Assembly: GCF_000960765.1 (NCBI RefSeq)
Contig: NZ_JYNH01000033.1
Location: 1-36,282, forward strand
Reading direction: 5' to 3'
From: Desulfosporosinus sp. I2
GTDB taxonomy: Bacteria > Bacillota > Desulfitobacteriia > Desulfitobacteriales > Desulfitobacteriaceae
Length of the DNA stretch: 36,282 nucleotides
This document shows, in pieces, positions 8,239 through 16,450 of this stretch. The position numbers and the translations under genes were made by a program. Positions within the stretch are counted from its first letter, which is position 1; each line of letters begins with the position of its first letter. Below the pieces are notes generated by a model that was not told the origin of the DNA, did no database searches, and saw only the letters and a list, made by a program, of their open reading frames with translations.

Positions 8239-9111
8239 TTGTATGCCATTCTATTTTTCTTCGTCCTGTTCTTCGCGGCAGGGGCGTATCTTGTCCTTGC
8301 CGACGTATTGAAGCTGCCGACCCTTGCAACTACAAAGGCGGTCTTGACGGTGGCAAGGCAGGATAAAAAGCAGACCATGAACCTTGAAACAGTCGTCTTT
8401 GAGCTTTCATCCAGGCTTTCCGGTCTTATCAGACTGGATGGCTACAAGCGCCGCAAGCTGGAGGCCGCTTTGAAATCCGCGGGGATGAAGCTGACTCCCG
8501 AAACCTATATCGCCAGGGCCTGGGTAAAGGCGGGGCTGATAGCGCTTTTGATTTTCCCGTTGCTGCCCATCTTCCCGATTTTATGCCCTGTCGTTCTGTT
8601 TCTGGCGGTGGCGGTCTTTTTCAGGGAGCAGCAGGTGGCTGACGAAATTGTGAGGCAGAAACGTGAAAGGATTGAATATGAGCTGCCGAGGTTCGTTTCT
8701 ACCGTTTCCCAGGAGCTAAAGGTTTCCCGTGATGTGCTGTCCATTTTGAATTCCTATCAAAAAAATGCGGGCGAGAGTTTCCGGCAGGAGCTTGAAATCA
8801 CCATCGCCGACATGAAATCAGGCAATGAAGAAACGGCGCTGACAAGGCTGGAAGCAAGAATCGGGAGCACCATGCTGTCCGATGTGGTCCGGGGGCTTAT
8901 TTCCGTCAAGCGCGGCGACAACGGCGCAGTCTATTTTGAAATGTTGAGCCATGATTTCAAGCTGCTGGAATTGCAGCGGCTTAAGCTTATCGCCATGAAG
9001 CAGCCGGGCAAGGTGCGGAAGTATTCCTTCTTTTTGCTGGGCTGCTTTCTCCTTATGTATCTTGGTGTACTGGGCTATGAAATTATGAATGCTTTTGGAA
9101 AGCTGTTCTAG
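8239..9111 (+). CDS. tadC: TadC-like pilus platform membrane protein
   Basis: A 290-residue second T2SSF-family platform protein. The N-terminal hydrophobic segment is FFFVLFFAAGAYLV, a mid pair lies near 95-130, the helical domain contains ELPRFVSTVSQELK with LSILNSYQ, and the C-terminal segment is FFLLGCFLLMYLGVLGY. TadB and TadC are believed to form the inner-membrane platform together. TTG 8239 is preferred because GAGGTG at 8227-8232 is correctly spaced; GTG 8230 would overlap that site. Confidence 0.82.
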   Translation: MYAILFFFVLFFAAGAYLVLADVLKLPTLATTKAVLTVARQDKKQTMNLETVVFELSSRLSGLIRLDGYKRRKLEAALKSAGMKLTPETYIARAWVKAGLIALLIFPLLPIFPILCPVVLFLAVAVFFREQQVADEIVRQKRERIEYELPRFVSTVSQELKVSRDVLSILNSYQKNAGESFRQELEITIADMKSGNEETALTRLEARIGSTMLSDVVRGLISVKRGDNGAVYFEMLSHDFKLLELQRLKLIAMKQPGKVRKYSFFLLGCFLLMYLGVLGYEIMNAFGKLF

Positions 9112-9123
9112 GGAGGTGGAGCC

Positions 9124-9519
9124 ATGCTAAAAGTGCTTAAATCCAGAAGCGGAAAAGGATATATTGATGCGGTCGTGGTGGTCCTTGCGGTAATGATGGT
9201 GCTTGCTCTGGTGGTCAGGGTTGCGCCGGTGTTTGTCGCTAAACAGCAGCTTGACACCTTTGCGGCGGAGCTTTGCCGCACGGCTGAAATCGCCGGGCGT
9301 GTGGGGAACGAAACCACGGCAAGAGCCAACCGGCTGAAAGATGAGACCAGCTTGGACCCGGCCATCAGTTGGTCGAAAACCGGCGACATCCAGCTTAATG
9401 AAGAATTTACCGTAACCCTTTCCAATACGGTCAATATCGGCCTGTTCGGTGATTTTTCCTCCTTTCCCATTACCCTGATCGCAAAGGCGACAGGTGTATC
9501 GGAGGTGTATCATAAATGA
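9124..9519 (+). CDS. DUF4320-like pseudopilin/TadE-type protein
   Basis: A 131-residue protein beginning with a basic stretch, then KGYIDAVVVVLAVMMVLALVV, a single hydrophobic segment at about residues 13-33, and a mostly extracellular remainder. This matches DUF4320/TadE-like proteins that follow tadC in Firmicutes elements. They are minor pilins or pseudopilins, and the GYID region may be a processing site. ATG 9124 follows GGGAGGTGG. The stop overlaps the next start (ATGA), so translation is coupled. Confidence 0.8.
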   Translation: MLKVLKSRSGKGYIDAVVVVLAVMMVLALVVRVAPVFVAKQQLDTFAAELCRTAEIAGRVGNETTARANRLKDETSLDPAISWSKTGDIQLNEEFTVTLSNTVNIGLFGDFSSFPITLIAKATGVSEVYHK

Positions 9520-10058
9520 AGCTCGGAAAAATCCTCCGGCATAATTCCGGCAATTCCGCCCCTTTGACGCTGGCGATTGTCCTTGCTGTGATTATCCTGT
9601 CCTGCGCGGTCTTTGAATATATGCGGCTGATGGTCATAGCAAGCGGTGTACGGGACACGGTTCAGTCTGCAATGATTGACGTTGCCACCGAGAATTGGGA
9701 CGACGCCTACAACGGACTGCGCGAGGGCTACAGCGGAGGCTATACCTTGAGCGGGACGGATTGGGTGGTTAGGCTGGACACCGGGGATGTGTACTCCCGC
9801 CTGGAAAGCACATTGGGCGTAAAAACGGAAAGCGGAAAATATGTAAAATACACAGGCCCCGATGTGGAATACACCCTGTCCGACCTGTCCGTCAGTATGC
9901 AGAACGCTCCCCTTGCCCCGACCAGCACCGGCGGCATCTCCCAGCTATCGGCGACGGGGACGGTGGATGTGGAAGTGCCCCTATCCTTTGGGTGGGGACA
10001 TCTTCCACCCTTAAAAATTACCATGAAGCTGAAAGGAGGATTTACACCAAAATTCTAA
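9516..10058 (+). CDS. TadE/TadG-like minor pilin or pilus-associated protein
   Basis: A 180-residue protein with a short polar N-terminus (KILRHNSGNSAP), a long hydrophobic segment (about residues 17-40) and an extracellular beta-rich region with many Ser/Thr. This is the TadE/TadG layout. ATG 9516 overlaps the previous stop, and it ends the Tad block before a promoter-bearing gap. The NSGNSAPL segment just before the hydrophobic helix resembles the leader region of these pseudopilins, but cleavage cannot be verified here. Confidence 0.7.
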   Translation: MKLGKILRHNSGNSAPLTLAIVLAVIILSCAVFEYMRLMVIASGVRDTVQSAMIDVATENWDDAYNGLREGYSGGYTLSGTDWVVRLDTGDVYSRLESTLGVKTESGKYVKYTGPDVEYTLSDLSVSMQNAPLAPTSTGGISQLSATGTVDVEVPLSFGWGHLPPLKITMKLKGGFTPKF

Positions 10059-10108
10059 AAACATTGTGCATTTTATCCCGAAGGAATTAAAAAAATTATA
10101 GGACTAAT

Positions 10109-10144
10109 GGCCGCTGGACGCGGCCCAAATTGCAATGGTATAAT
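10109..10144 (+). promoter_or_regulatory. Extended -10 promoter with adjacent GC-rich hairpin
   Basis: TATAAT at 10139-10144 is preceded by TGG (extended -10). A weak -35-like CTGGAC lies at 10114-10119. A perfect 6-bp GC-rich inverted repeat (GGCCGC at 10109-10114, GCGGCC at 10120-10125) overlaps the -35 position and may be an operator or the end of the upstream transcript. The likely target gene is at 10202. Confidence 0.5.
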
Positions 10145-10201
10145 ATGTATGAAAATCTACTTCGTTTTTTATTGATAAGCCCTATAAAGGAGGTTGATCT
10201 T

Positions 10202-10762
10202 ATGAGCAAATTAAGTGCCAAAACCCAAAAGACGCTGCTGGTTTCAGGACTTGCCGCCATATGTGTCGTTCTGGCCGTTGCCGTTTTCTCCCTTGTCGGA
10301 GGTAGCGGTGAAAAGGATAAATCAAATATCGCAAATAACATAAGCAATAACGTAACAGTAGATGATATAAAAACCGACGACAAGGCCGGGGTATCCGTCC
10401 CTAATATTACGGCCCCCACCAACGGGACGGAAAGCCAAACATCAAGCAATGTAGCCCTTGATATAAGCAAGCAGCAGGACGTTGAAGTACCGATTGCCGA
10501 AACCCCACAAAAACCGGCTGAACCGGAAAAACCTGTGGTCAAGGATGAAGGTGCCCTGAAAAATCCCGATACGCCGCCTGTATATGATAAAGAGCAGACC
10601 ACTGTGGAGAAAAAGAGCAGCGAACCTAAAAGCGGGGACAAAAAGGACGGCCAGGTATATATCCCCGGCTTTGGATGGGTGAAGGATGAAGGCGGCGGAG
10701 GGAAAGGTGAAGTGGTAGATTCGGATGGAGATATCAATAAAACTGTAGGAAAAATGGATTGA
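10202..10762 (+). CDS. Membrane-anchored low-complexity protein (DUF6550-like)
   Basis: A 186-residue protein with one N-terminal membrane segment (about residues 11-32), then a hydrophilic Asn/Thr/Lys/Pro-rich extracellular stalk. Near the C-terminus is a short conserved-looking motif, YIPGFGWVKDEGGGGKGE, followed by an acidic tail. Similar proteins occur in Clostridia conjugative elements. It is probably an envelope-spanning accessory protein of the transfer or pilus apparatus. ATG 10202 has AAAGGAGG at 10187-10193. It is transcribed from the promoter at about 10139 and ends at the terminator at 10790-10820. Confidence 0.6.
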   Translation: MSKLSAKTQKTLLVSGLAAICVVLAVAVFSLVGGSGEKDKSNIANNISNNVTVDDIKTDDKAGVSVPNITAPTNGTESQTSSNVALDISKQQDVEVPIAETPQKPAEPEKPVVKDEGALKNPDTPPVYDKEQTTVEKKSSEPKSGDKKDGQVYIPGFGWVKDEGGGGKGEVVDSDGDINKTVGKMD

Positions 10763-10789
10763 TGAAAAGCAAATAATGCATTTGGGTTG

Positions 10790-10820
10790 GAGTATGGTGT
10801 AAAAAGCCATACTCTTTTTT
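10790..10820 (+). terminator. Rho-independent terminator
   Basis: GAGTATGG (10790-10797) pairs perfectly with CCATACTC (10807-10814), with a 9-nt loop, and is followed by six T at 10815-10820. It separates the DUF6550-like gene from the secreted protein gene, leaving only 20 nt to that start. Confidence 0.85.
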
Positions 10821-10840
10821 ATATTATTGGAGGTGTTCAT

Positions 10841-12571
10841 TTGAAAAGAATTATGCCTTTCCTGTTTTGCCTCTTGCTTTTGTGCTGCCTTTTGCCGAGC
10901 ATCGCATTTGCCGATACGGGCGGTAGCGGAAATATTGATGGAGGAGGCGCAGATGTTGGACAAGGAACAGGTGAAAGCTATTGGGACAGCGGAGATGATG
11001 GCGTTCGAGTAACTATTGTAAATGCGACTACAGGTTCACCTGGCAAGACGCCGATAGATCTAACCAATCGAAAACCTGATAATACTGACTATCATTTTGG
11101 AAAAGTCAGCAAAATAAGTTATAGAAATGGAGTGCGTTTATCTGTAACTACAAGCCAATATACTTATAAGAATCCGGTACAAACTTTGCCGCGTATTATC
11201 AGTAGTGATGGTAACGTAAATATTGAGGCAATAAAAAAATATTTCTGCTCTGAATATGCGGTAAAACTAATTGCCGAAACAGCAGGGATTCCCTATGACA
11301 CGCTTATCAGTGGAGAATACAAGCTTTTTTTGGAGCCAATTGCCTATTTCATCTTTCAGGGGCAAAAAGTAGCCATGACCGCAACGGAAGCTGCCATGTA
11401 CGACAATTTGCTAAGCGGTGGATTGCGCTCGAAAATGGGTTCTCTGACCCATAAAAATCTGCCCCTTTCCATGTTTTTGGAAGCCCCGGATTTGGGCTTT
11501 GCCACCTATTTCGGCGCAACGAACCAAAACCAGTCCAATGATACCATTATCTCTTGCCTTGGTCTCGGCATTGTGAGATTTGCTGGCCAGCCCGCAACGC
11601 CGCCCATTGAAACGGATTACGATTACCAATACAGGGTAGATACAGATGTCATCACCTCGGTTACGCTCTACGCTTCCGGGGAAATTAATCCCGACAGTCC
11701 TGCAAAAGTGACTTTCAGGATCAAGGGCAGTACGTACACCGTCAGCAATATCGTCATACCCGCAGGCGAAAGCCAGCTTGTGTGGTGCAAATGGCACACA
11801 CCCTCCAGCCCTGAGGAAATCACCATTACGGTAAGCAGTACAAAAGGCACATTAAGCCAGACCACGATACAGGCAAAGATTATCCGTCTGGACGAAAATG
11901 AACCGCCGAATCCCACGGCAACGGACAGAAATGACGGTTTTTCAACCGTCGGTATTCCGTCAAGGACAGTAAAAGCCTTGGCCTCCTGGGGCGTTTGGTG
12001 GGCGCAGTGGCATCCCTATTGGGTCTGGATATCCCATTGGGTGTGGGTTGGCGGTGAGGATGGAAGCTGGGAAGATCATGGCTGGTGGGAGGACCACGGC
12101 TGGTATGATTTTTTCAGAGACAACTATTCCGCATCCCTTTCCGGCAGCATGAGCCTTTTGCCGGATGATAAAGTGCCCACCGCCAGCGGCAGCACTATGA
12201 AATCGGGCTATGGAGTAAAAACCACCGTCAATGCGCAGTTTACAACCAACGCGCCGCCCTCCCATGTGACGGGTACGCAGACGGCGACAGCCTATTTTCC
12301 TGAATTCCATTACAAGGATTACTGGCGCTTGCTGGACCGGACGGCAAACGGATACTCCGCGCAGTTTCAGTTTAAGACAAACAGGTATTCCACCTACAAC
12401 CGCAGGGTGCATTTTCTTCCGATTTGGTATCCCAACGGACAATACACGGTGGATACCTACATTCAGGACGCCTGGACCCCTGCCGGTATGCTGTCAATCA
12501 GCATAAGGGATGATGTAAGCATTTCCGGCTCACTCTATGACGATTGGCACCTTGCGCCCCTTAACCCATAA
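10841..12571 (+). CDS. Large secreted protein with Trp-rich segment
   Basis: A 576-residue protein with a clear Sec signal peptide (hydrophobic core at residues 5-20, likely cut after AFA at about 24) and a Gly-rich mature N-terminus. A beta-rich part follows, including an Ig-like stretch at about 280-350 (TLYASGEINPDSPAKVTFRI). Residues 383-421 hold 12 Trp, then another Ser/Thr-rich beta region runs to the end. There is no LPXTG sorting signal or C-terminal anchor. TTG 10841 has GGAGGT 6 nt upstream. It is probably a surface or secreted component of the element, for example in cell contact; family not recognised. Confidence 0.65.
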   Translation: MKRIMPFLFCLLLLCCLLPSIAFADTGGSGNIDGGGADVGQGTGESYWDSGDDGVRVTIVNATTGSPGKTPIDLTNRKPDNTDYHFGKVSKISYRNGVRLSVTTSQYTYKNPVQTLPRIISSDGNVNIEAIKKYFCSEYAVKLIAETAGIPYDTLISGEYKLFLEPIAYFIFQGQKVAMTATEAAMYDNLLSGGLRSKMGSLTHKNLPLSMFLEAPDLGFATYFGATNQNQSNDTIISCLGLGIVRFAGQPATPPIETDYDYQYRVDTDVITSVTLYASGEINPDSPAKVTFRIKGSTYTVSNIVIPAGESQLVWCKWHTPSSPEEITITVSSTKGTLSQTTIQAKIIRLDENEPPNPTATDRNDGFSTVGIPSRTVKALASWGVWWAQWHPYWVWISHWVWVGGEDGSWEDHGWWEDHGWYDFFRDNYSASLSGSMSLLPDDKVPTASGSTMKSGYGVKTTVNAQFTTNAPPSHVTGTQTATAYFPEFHYKDYWRLLDRTANGYSAQFQFKTNRYSTYNRRVHFLPIWYPNGQYTVDTYIQDAWTPAGMLSISIRDDVSISGSLYDDWHLAPLNP

Positions 12572-12596
12572 GTACGGAAGGAGGTTTTATATTTTT

Positions 12597-13049
12597 ATGG
12601 AAAACGAAACGGATCTGAAAAAACTTCGTGTTTTGATTGTAGAGCCTGAAAAGCCGCCTTATGTTGCTGAAATTGAAAACAATCTCCGGTCCTTGCAGGA
12701 GATGGTGGGCGGAAATATACAGTATGTCGGACTTGACAGGGACACCTTCTTCTACTGCAATGAGGAAGGCAAGCTGTTGGGGCTTCCAGGAAATCGCAAG
12801 CTGGATAACGGTGATATTGTGGCGGGGACTTTTATCATATGCCGTGAAGATGGAACAGGTGAAGAAGCTTCTCTTTCGGATGAACAAATCGAAAAATACA
12901 TGAGACGATTTCGGGAGCCGGAATTATATACAGTCCAAGAGGTCGAGGACACGAGCTATGTCAGCGTTAAATCTTACAATAGCAGTGACGACTTCTTTAA
13001 GGCTCATTTTAATGACGAAGATGAGGACGAAGACGAAATGGAACTATAA
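12597..13049 (+). CDS. DUF3846-like protein with acidic tail
   Basis: A 150-residue cytoplasmic protein. The N-terminal half has the DUF3846 pattern: KKLRVLIVEPEKPPYVAEI, a following LQEMVGGNIQYV, then NEEGKLLGLPGNRKL and IVAGTFIIC. The C-terminal half ends in a run of alternating Asp/Glu. DUF3846 proteins are common on phages and conjugative elements, sometimes near anti-restriction genes; function unknown. ATG 12597 has AAGGAGG about 12 nt upstream. The last 88 nt of the gene plus the downstream terminator are duplicated at 16498-16670, bracketing the restriction island. Confidence 0.75.
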   Translation: MENETDLKKLRVLIVEPEKPPYVAEIENNLRSLQEMVGGNIQYVGLDRDTFFYCNEEGKLLGLPGNRKLDNGDIVAGTFIICREDGTGEEASLSDEQIEKYMRRFREPELYTVQEVEDTSYVSVKSYNSSDDFFKAHFNDEDEDEDEMEL

Positions 13050-13098
13050 TTAGCAGGGCTTTCGGGGCTGTGCCTAAACGGGTGCAGCTCTTCTTTTA
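12962..13098 (+). repeat. Direct repeat copy 1 (3' end of DUF3846 gene plus terminator)
   Basis: These 137 bp recur at 16498-16670 in the same orientation with only scattered substitutions and a 36-bp insertion in the second copy. This copy is joined to the full-length DUF3846 gene. Identity starts at CAGCGTTAAATCTTA and fades after the terminator stem. Confidence 0.92.
13065..13097 (+). terminator. Terminator after DUF3846 gene (copy 1)
   Basis: GGGCTGTGCC (13065-13074) pairs with GGTGCAGCTC (13081-13090) through a stem containing G-U wobbles, followed by TTCTTTT. The interrupted T-tract makes it weaker than its duplicate at 16637. Confidence 0.65.
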
Positions 13099-13120
13099 CT
13101 TCCCCCTTAGAACATAAAAG

Positions 13121-13138
13121 GAACGTGTGTTCTATTAT
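13121..13138 (+). promoter_or_regulatory. Putative LexA (SOS) box overlapping a promoter
   Basis: GAACGTGTGTTC (13121-13132) fits the Gram-positive LexA/DinR core GAAC-N4-GTTC. TATTAT at 13133-13138 is a plausible -10 and TTAGAA at 13108-13113 a weak -35, so the box sits in the spacer as in SOS genes. No convincing full gene starts directly behind it, since a terminator follows at 13198. It may be the remnant control region of a lost SOS gene. Confidence 0.5.
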
Positions 13139-13197
13139 ATTTGAATAGTTTGGAAATATCAATGGAAAAATCAATGGAAAAATCACATCAAGGCAAG

Positions 13198-13226
13198 CCG
13201 GAACATATATTAACGTCCGGTTTTTT
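13198..13226 (+). terminator. Rho-independent terminator
   Basis: CCGGA (13198-13202) pairs with TCCGG (13216-13220) and six T follow at 13221-13226. Flanking AGGCAA and TTGCCT can extend the base of the hairpin. It would end any transcript from the SOS-type promoter after about 70-80 nt. Confidence 0.65.
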
Positions 13227-13341
13227 GTTTTGCCTGATAAGAAATATCGAATGTCAGCCTGTTTGTTATGGGAGGAATATTCAGGAAACATGTAGAATGT
13301 TACTTGAGATTGGCTTGGACTCGGTAGGAGGTGATATACTC

Positions 13342-14037
13342 TTGGATTATTTTGGTGAAGACGAGACCTATGTTTTGGCTGAATGCAAATTTTGTGAAAA
13401 AGTCGTAAAAGTACCAAAAGATATCTGTGTGCAAACTACAGAGGGCTTGAAGACTAAGAACACTCGTAAATGTGTCTGCGGTTAGGAATTTAATCTAATT
13501 AATGGCGTTGCAAAGAGCCTTTCTCCTGGTATACCTGTCATAAACATCATTGCACATGGGAACTCATTTGATATTGAACTTCATCCCGGAGACGTACTTA
13601 TCAGGAAGAAAGGATTAGTTAAAAAAGAAATATTAGTAGGAATACCCGACCTGTTTATAAGTGAGTATAACAAACCCGGACTGCTGCAACCAGGAAAAAT
13701 GAGGATTATCTGTTTGATTGATAATAAAAAGAAGGAATTTTTCACTTATTTTAGCAAACAAAATCTATCTCAATTTGAACAAATTTATTTCGAATTAAAC
13801 AGATATGTGAGAGAAACTCAGGGTACTTGCAGCGTATGTAAACACAACTGGTATTTTAATATGGCCGATGTACTAAGAGAAAAAGGAAAACGAATGAAAG
13901 ATACGGGAAAAGATCTATTGGCATTAGGATTTCTACCGTTGGCACTTATACCAAATGAACAAATTCGCGATCTGGAACGTTGCCCTAAGTGTGGTTCCAG
14001 GGCTGTCACATTAAGGGACGTAATCAACAGAAAATAA
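13342..14037 (+). pseudogene. Double zinc-ribbon protein gene interrupted by in-frame TAG
   Basis: One frame runs from TTG 13342 (AGGAGG at 13326-13331, 10 nt spacing) to TAA 14035-14037, broken only by TAG at 13483-13485 (codon 48). The first part holds CKFC and CVCG, the two halves of a zinc ribbon. The stop falls directly after CVCG and the continuation starts EFNLI, as expected inside a ribbon. The second part has CSVC and CPKC, another metal-binding pair near the C-terminus. ATG 13699 could give a 112-residue product of the second half. The simplest reading is a nonsense mutation. Desulfitobacterium-type hosts encode pyrrolysine, so TAG readthrough is an alternative. Function unknown. 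Confidence 0.6.
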
Positions 14038-14080
14038 CCATAACCGGCCCTACATCTTACGTACACCTCATACAAAAAAA

Positions 14081-14108
14081 TTGCTACGTTCAACTACTAT
14101 GCTATAAT
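14081..14108 (+). promoter_or_regulatory. Sigma-A type promoter of the restriction-modification operon
   Basis: TTGCTA (14081-14086) and TATAAT (14103-14108) are separated by 16 nt. Transcription would begin near 14115, about 55-60 nt before the preferred methyltransferase start. Confidence 0.65.
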
Positions 14109-14171
14109 TAAAACAATTAGGGGTTTCTTGGCAAGAAAATGATATATAATTTCGCAAATGGGGGTTTTTAT

Positions 14172-15386
14172 TTGATTCGGCAAAAATATAAATTTCTTGA
14201 ATTCTTTGCCGGAGTAGGCTTAGCCAAATTGGGATTAGGCCATAATTGGGAATGTATTTGGGCTAATGACATCAGCTCCAAAAAAGCAGAAATCTATCGA
14301 ATGAACCACGAAGCAAGTCACTTTGTACTTGGAGATGTTGCTGACGTATCGAACATTCCGATAGATGCTGATATGGCTTGGGCTTCTTTCCCTTGTCAAG
14401 ACCTATCTCTAGCCGGTTGGCGAAGTGGAATGCTAGCACGTCGAAGTGGAGCATTTTGGCCTTTCTGGAACCATATATTTTGTCTTTTACAGTTGGGTAA
14501 TAGACCACCACTAATAGTTATTGAGAATGTGGTTGGGTTGATTCACAGCGGTGATTTTGAAGGTCTATGTGAATCTTTGCTTTCATTAGGAATGCAGTTT
14601 GGGGCATTGGTAATTGACGCATCACACTTTGTGCCTCAATCTCGCCAAAGAGTATTTCTTGTTGCTGTAGATCTAACTGTTCCTGTTGACAACTTTACAA
14701 TTAACGGAGCTGTAAACTCAATTTGGTTCCCGGAAGCTTTATTAAAGGCAAAATCAATGCTTCCAGCCCATCTTCAAACTGTATGGAGATGGTGGAATGT
14801 ATCAGTTCCAGAGAACAATTATGTACCAAATATCACCGAAATTATCGAACGTGAACCAACCGGTGTATCATGGAATTCGGATGAAGAAACGCAACGATTG
14901 CTCTCGATGATGACGGATCGAAATCGTAATAAAGTTGAAGCTGCACGTTTAGCTGGTGGTGTTCAAGTCGGCTTTCTTTATAAACGTATTAGGCAAGGGG
15001 TACAGCGAGCTGAGGTTCGTTTTGACGGTATCGCGGGATGTCTACGGACACCCAGAGGAGGTTCAAGTAGACAAACTGTTGTCGTTGTTGAGAATGGGGT
15101 AATTCGTACACGTTTACTTTCACCTCGGGAGGCAGCAAGGCTAATGGGGGTCGAAGACACGTTTTGGTTACCAGATGCCTACAACCATGCCTATGAAGCT
15201 ATGGGTGATGGTCTTGTTGTACCAGTCGTATCTTGGTTGTCACGACAATTACTTGAACCATTACAATCAGCATGTAATGTATTAGGAAGTCTTGCTCGCG
15301 GAGGTAGTCAAATAATCGAGAGACAGGATGTTATTGCTTCGTATCGTTCTACGCAACGACTTGTAGAAAGGTGGAGAACAGGTTGA
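14172..15386 (+). CDS. Type II restriction-modification DNA (cytosine-5) methyltransferase
   Basis: A 404-residue C5 methyltransferase. Motif I is FFAGVGLAKLGL (10-21), motif IV is SFPCQDLSLAG with the catalytic Cys near 75, motif VI is IENVVGL, motif VIII is QSRQRVFLV, motif IX is RLLSPREAARLMGV and motif X is MGDGLVVPVVSWLS. Typical Dcm-type length and order. TTG 14172 is preferred: GGGGG at 14160-14164 lies 7 nt upstream and the protein then begins close to motif I. ATG 14139 would add 11 residues but lacks a well-placed site. It overlaps the next gene (TTGA), forming a two-gene operon that methylates its own recognition sequence. AT-rich compared with the surrounding element, consistent with transfer. 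Confidence 0.92.
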   Translation: MIRQKYKFLEFFAGVGLAKLGLGHNWECIWANDISSKKAEIYRMNHEASHFVLGDVADVSNIPIDADMAWASFPCQDLSLAGWRSGMLARRSGAFWPFWNHIFCLLQLGNRPPLIVIENVVGLIHSGDFEGLCESLLSLGMQFGALVIDASHFVPQSRQRVFLVAVDLTVPVDNFTINGAVNSIWFPEALLKAKSMLPAHLQTVWRWWNVSVPENNYVPNITEIIEREPTGVSWNSDEETQRLLSMMTDRNRNKVEAARLAGGVQVGFLYKRIRQGVQRAEVRFDGIAGCLRTPRGGSSRQTVVVVENGVIRTRLLSPREAARLMGVEDTFWLPDAYNHAYEAMGDGLVVPVVSWLSRQLLEPLQSACNVLGSLARGGSQIIERQDVIASYRSTQRLVERWRTG

Positions 15387-16354
15387 ATACGACAAATTCT
15401 CATATGGAAGTGGCTTTAGAAGCACTCAGGTCTTGGTATGAGAGTCAAAAACCTAGCCCAGACCAGGAACCAAAACGTTATGTAGTTTGTGCTGGACTTG
15501 CTATTACTGAGCTAATAAAGGACACTTTTCCTCTGTCGTTAGGAGATTACATAACAGAGAAGAATCAAGTTCGTAAAACCGGGGGGCCAACTATAAAGGC
15601 TCTTTTGCTGAGATTTGGTGAAACACGCGAATATGCTCGGGAAGGTGGTAGGACAACAAGAGGAACCAGAATCTCTGCAGAAGAATTGGTCAGGCGATTG
15701 AATGCACTTGAAGTTCTCTCTAGGCTTTCCAATTCTGAACGACAGGATGTTATGGAAAGTCTTCAACGATGGTTGGTTCAACGAGTAAGAGAATATTTTG
15801 AGCGGAGAAAAATTGAAGTTGAAATTTCTTTAGACCGATCTGGACAACAAATTGTTGCAGACATTCTAGATGCAGCAAATGAAAAAGGAGTTGCTGGAGC
15901 CGTTGCACAGCATATTGTAGGAGCAAAACTTGCCTTGCGTTATCCCCATATGGAAATTGAAAACCATTCATATACAACTGCTGATATTCAGTTAGGTAGA
16001 CCAGGAGATTTTGTTGTTGGGGATACGGTGTTTCATGTGACTGTGGCTCCTATGCCTGCAGTTGTCGAGAAATGTGACCAAAACTTGCGAAACAATTTTA
16101 GAGCTATTTTGTTAGTAACAGATTCTAAAACTCAAGCAGCTAAACAAATGGCAGAAATGAGAGGGATATTGAATCGTATTGGTCTATATGCGATAGAAGC
16201 GTTTGTCGGACAAAACATAGAAGAAATGAACGAATTTGGTAGGATTTCATTATCCCATGGCTGGCGTAACCTCTTAGAAATGTACAATGAGCGAGTATTA
16301 GCAGTAGAAACGGATCGTTCCCTACTGATAGAAATTCCGGCAAATCTTCAATAG
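15383..16354 (+). CDS. Putative type II restriction endonuclease (DUF4928-like)
   Basis: A 323-residue soluble protein whose TTG start overlaps the methyltransferase stop, with GGTGGAG at 15370-15376. Position and coupling suggest the cognate endonuclease. A conserved-looking core near residues 200-235 reads GRPGDFVVGDTVFHVTVAP then VEKCDQNL. This could be a variant nuclease fold in which D and a following strand supply catalytic residues, although the usual E-x-K is not obvious. The arrangement resembles DUF4928 proteins found next to C5 methyltransferases, recalled from memory. Basic helices dominate the N-terminal 170 residues. Cleavage activity and specificity are unproven. Confidence 0.65.
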   Translation: MNTTNSHMEVALEALRSWYESQKPSPDQEPKRYVVCAGLAITELIKDTFPLSLGDYITEKNQVRKTGGPTIKALLLRFGETREYAREGGRTTRGTRISAEELVRRLNALEVLSRLSNSERQDVMESLQRWLVQRVREYFERRKIEVEISLDRSGQQIVADILDAANEKGVAGAVAQHIVGAKLALRYPHMEIENHSYTTADIQLGRPGDFVVGDTVFHVTVAPMPAVVEKCDQNLRNNFRAILLVTDSKTQAAKQMAEMRGILNRIGLYAIEAFVGQNIEEMNEFGRISLSHGWRNLLEMYNERVLAVETDRSLLIEIPANLQ

Positions 16355-16405
16355 TGTTAAGTGCCATTTAAACAAAGCATGTATACAATCAAAATGAAGA
16401 AAGAT

Positions 16406-16433
16406 GCCCTCCCACATGTAAGCGTAGGAGGGC
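16406..16433 (-). terminator. Hairpin terminator, probably for a truncated minus-strand gene
   Basis: GCCCTCC (16406-16412) and GGAGGGC (16427-16433) form a perfect 7-bp GC-rich stem with a 14-nt loop. Read on the minus strand it lies shortly after a stop codon and is followed by a T-rich tract (TCTTTCTTCATTTT), so it suits the minus-strand gene remnant at 16451. It may also stop the restriction operon from the other side. Confidence 0.55.
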
Positions 16434-16450
16434 GTTGTCATTAAACCGGA

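Noticed and set aside
13141-13341. Upstream extension of the zinc-ribbon gene to TTG 13141
   Set aside because: It lacks a ribosome-binding site, would start almost at the -10 element, and crosses a strong terminator at 13198-13226; TTG 13342 has AGGAGG.
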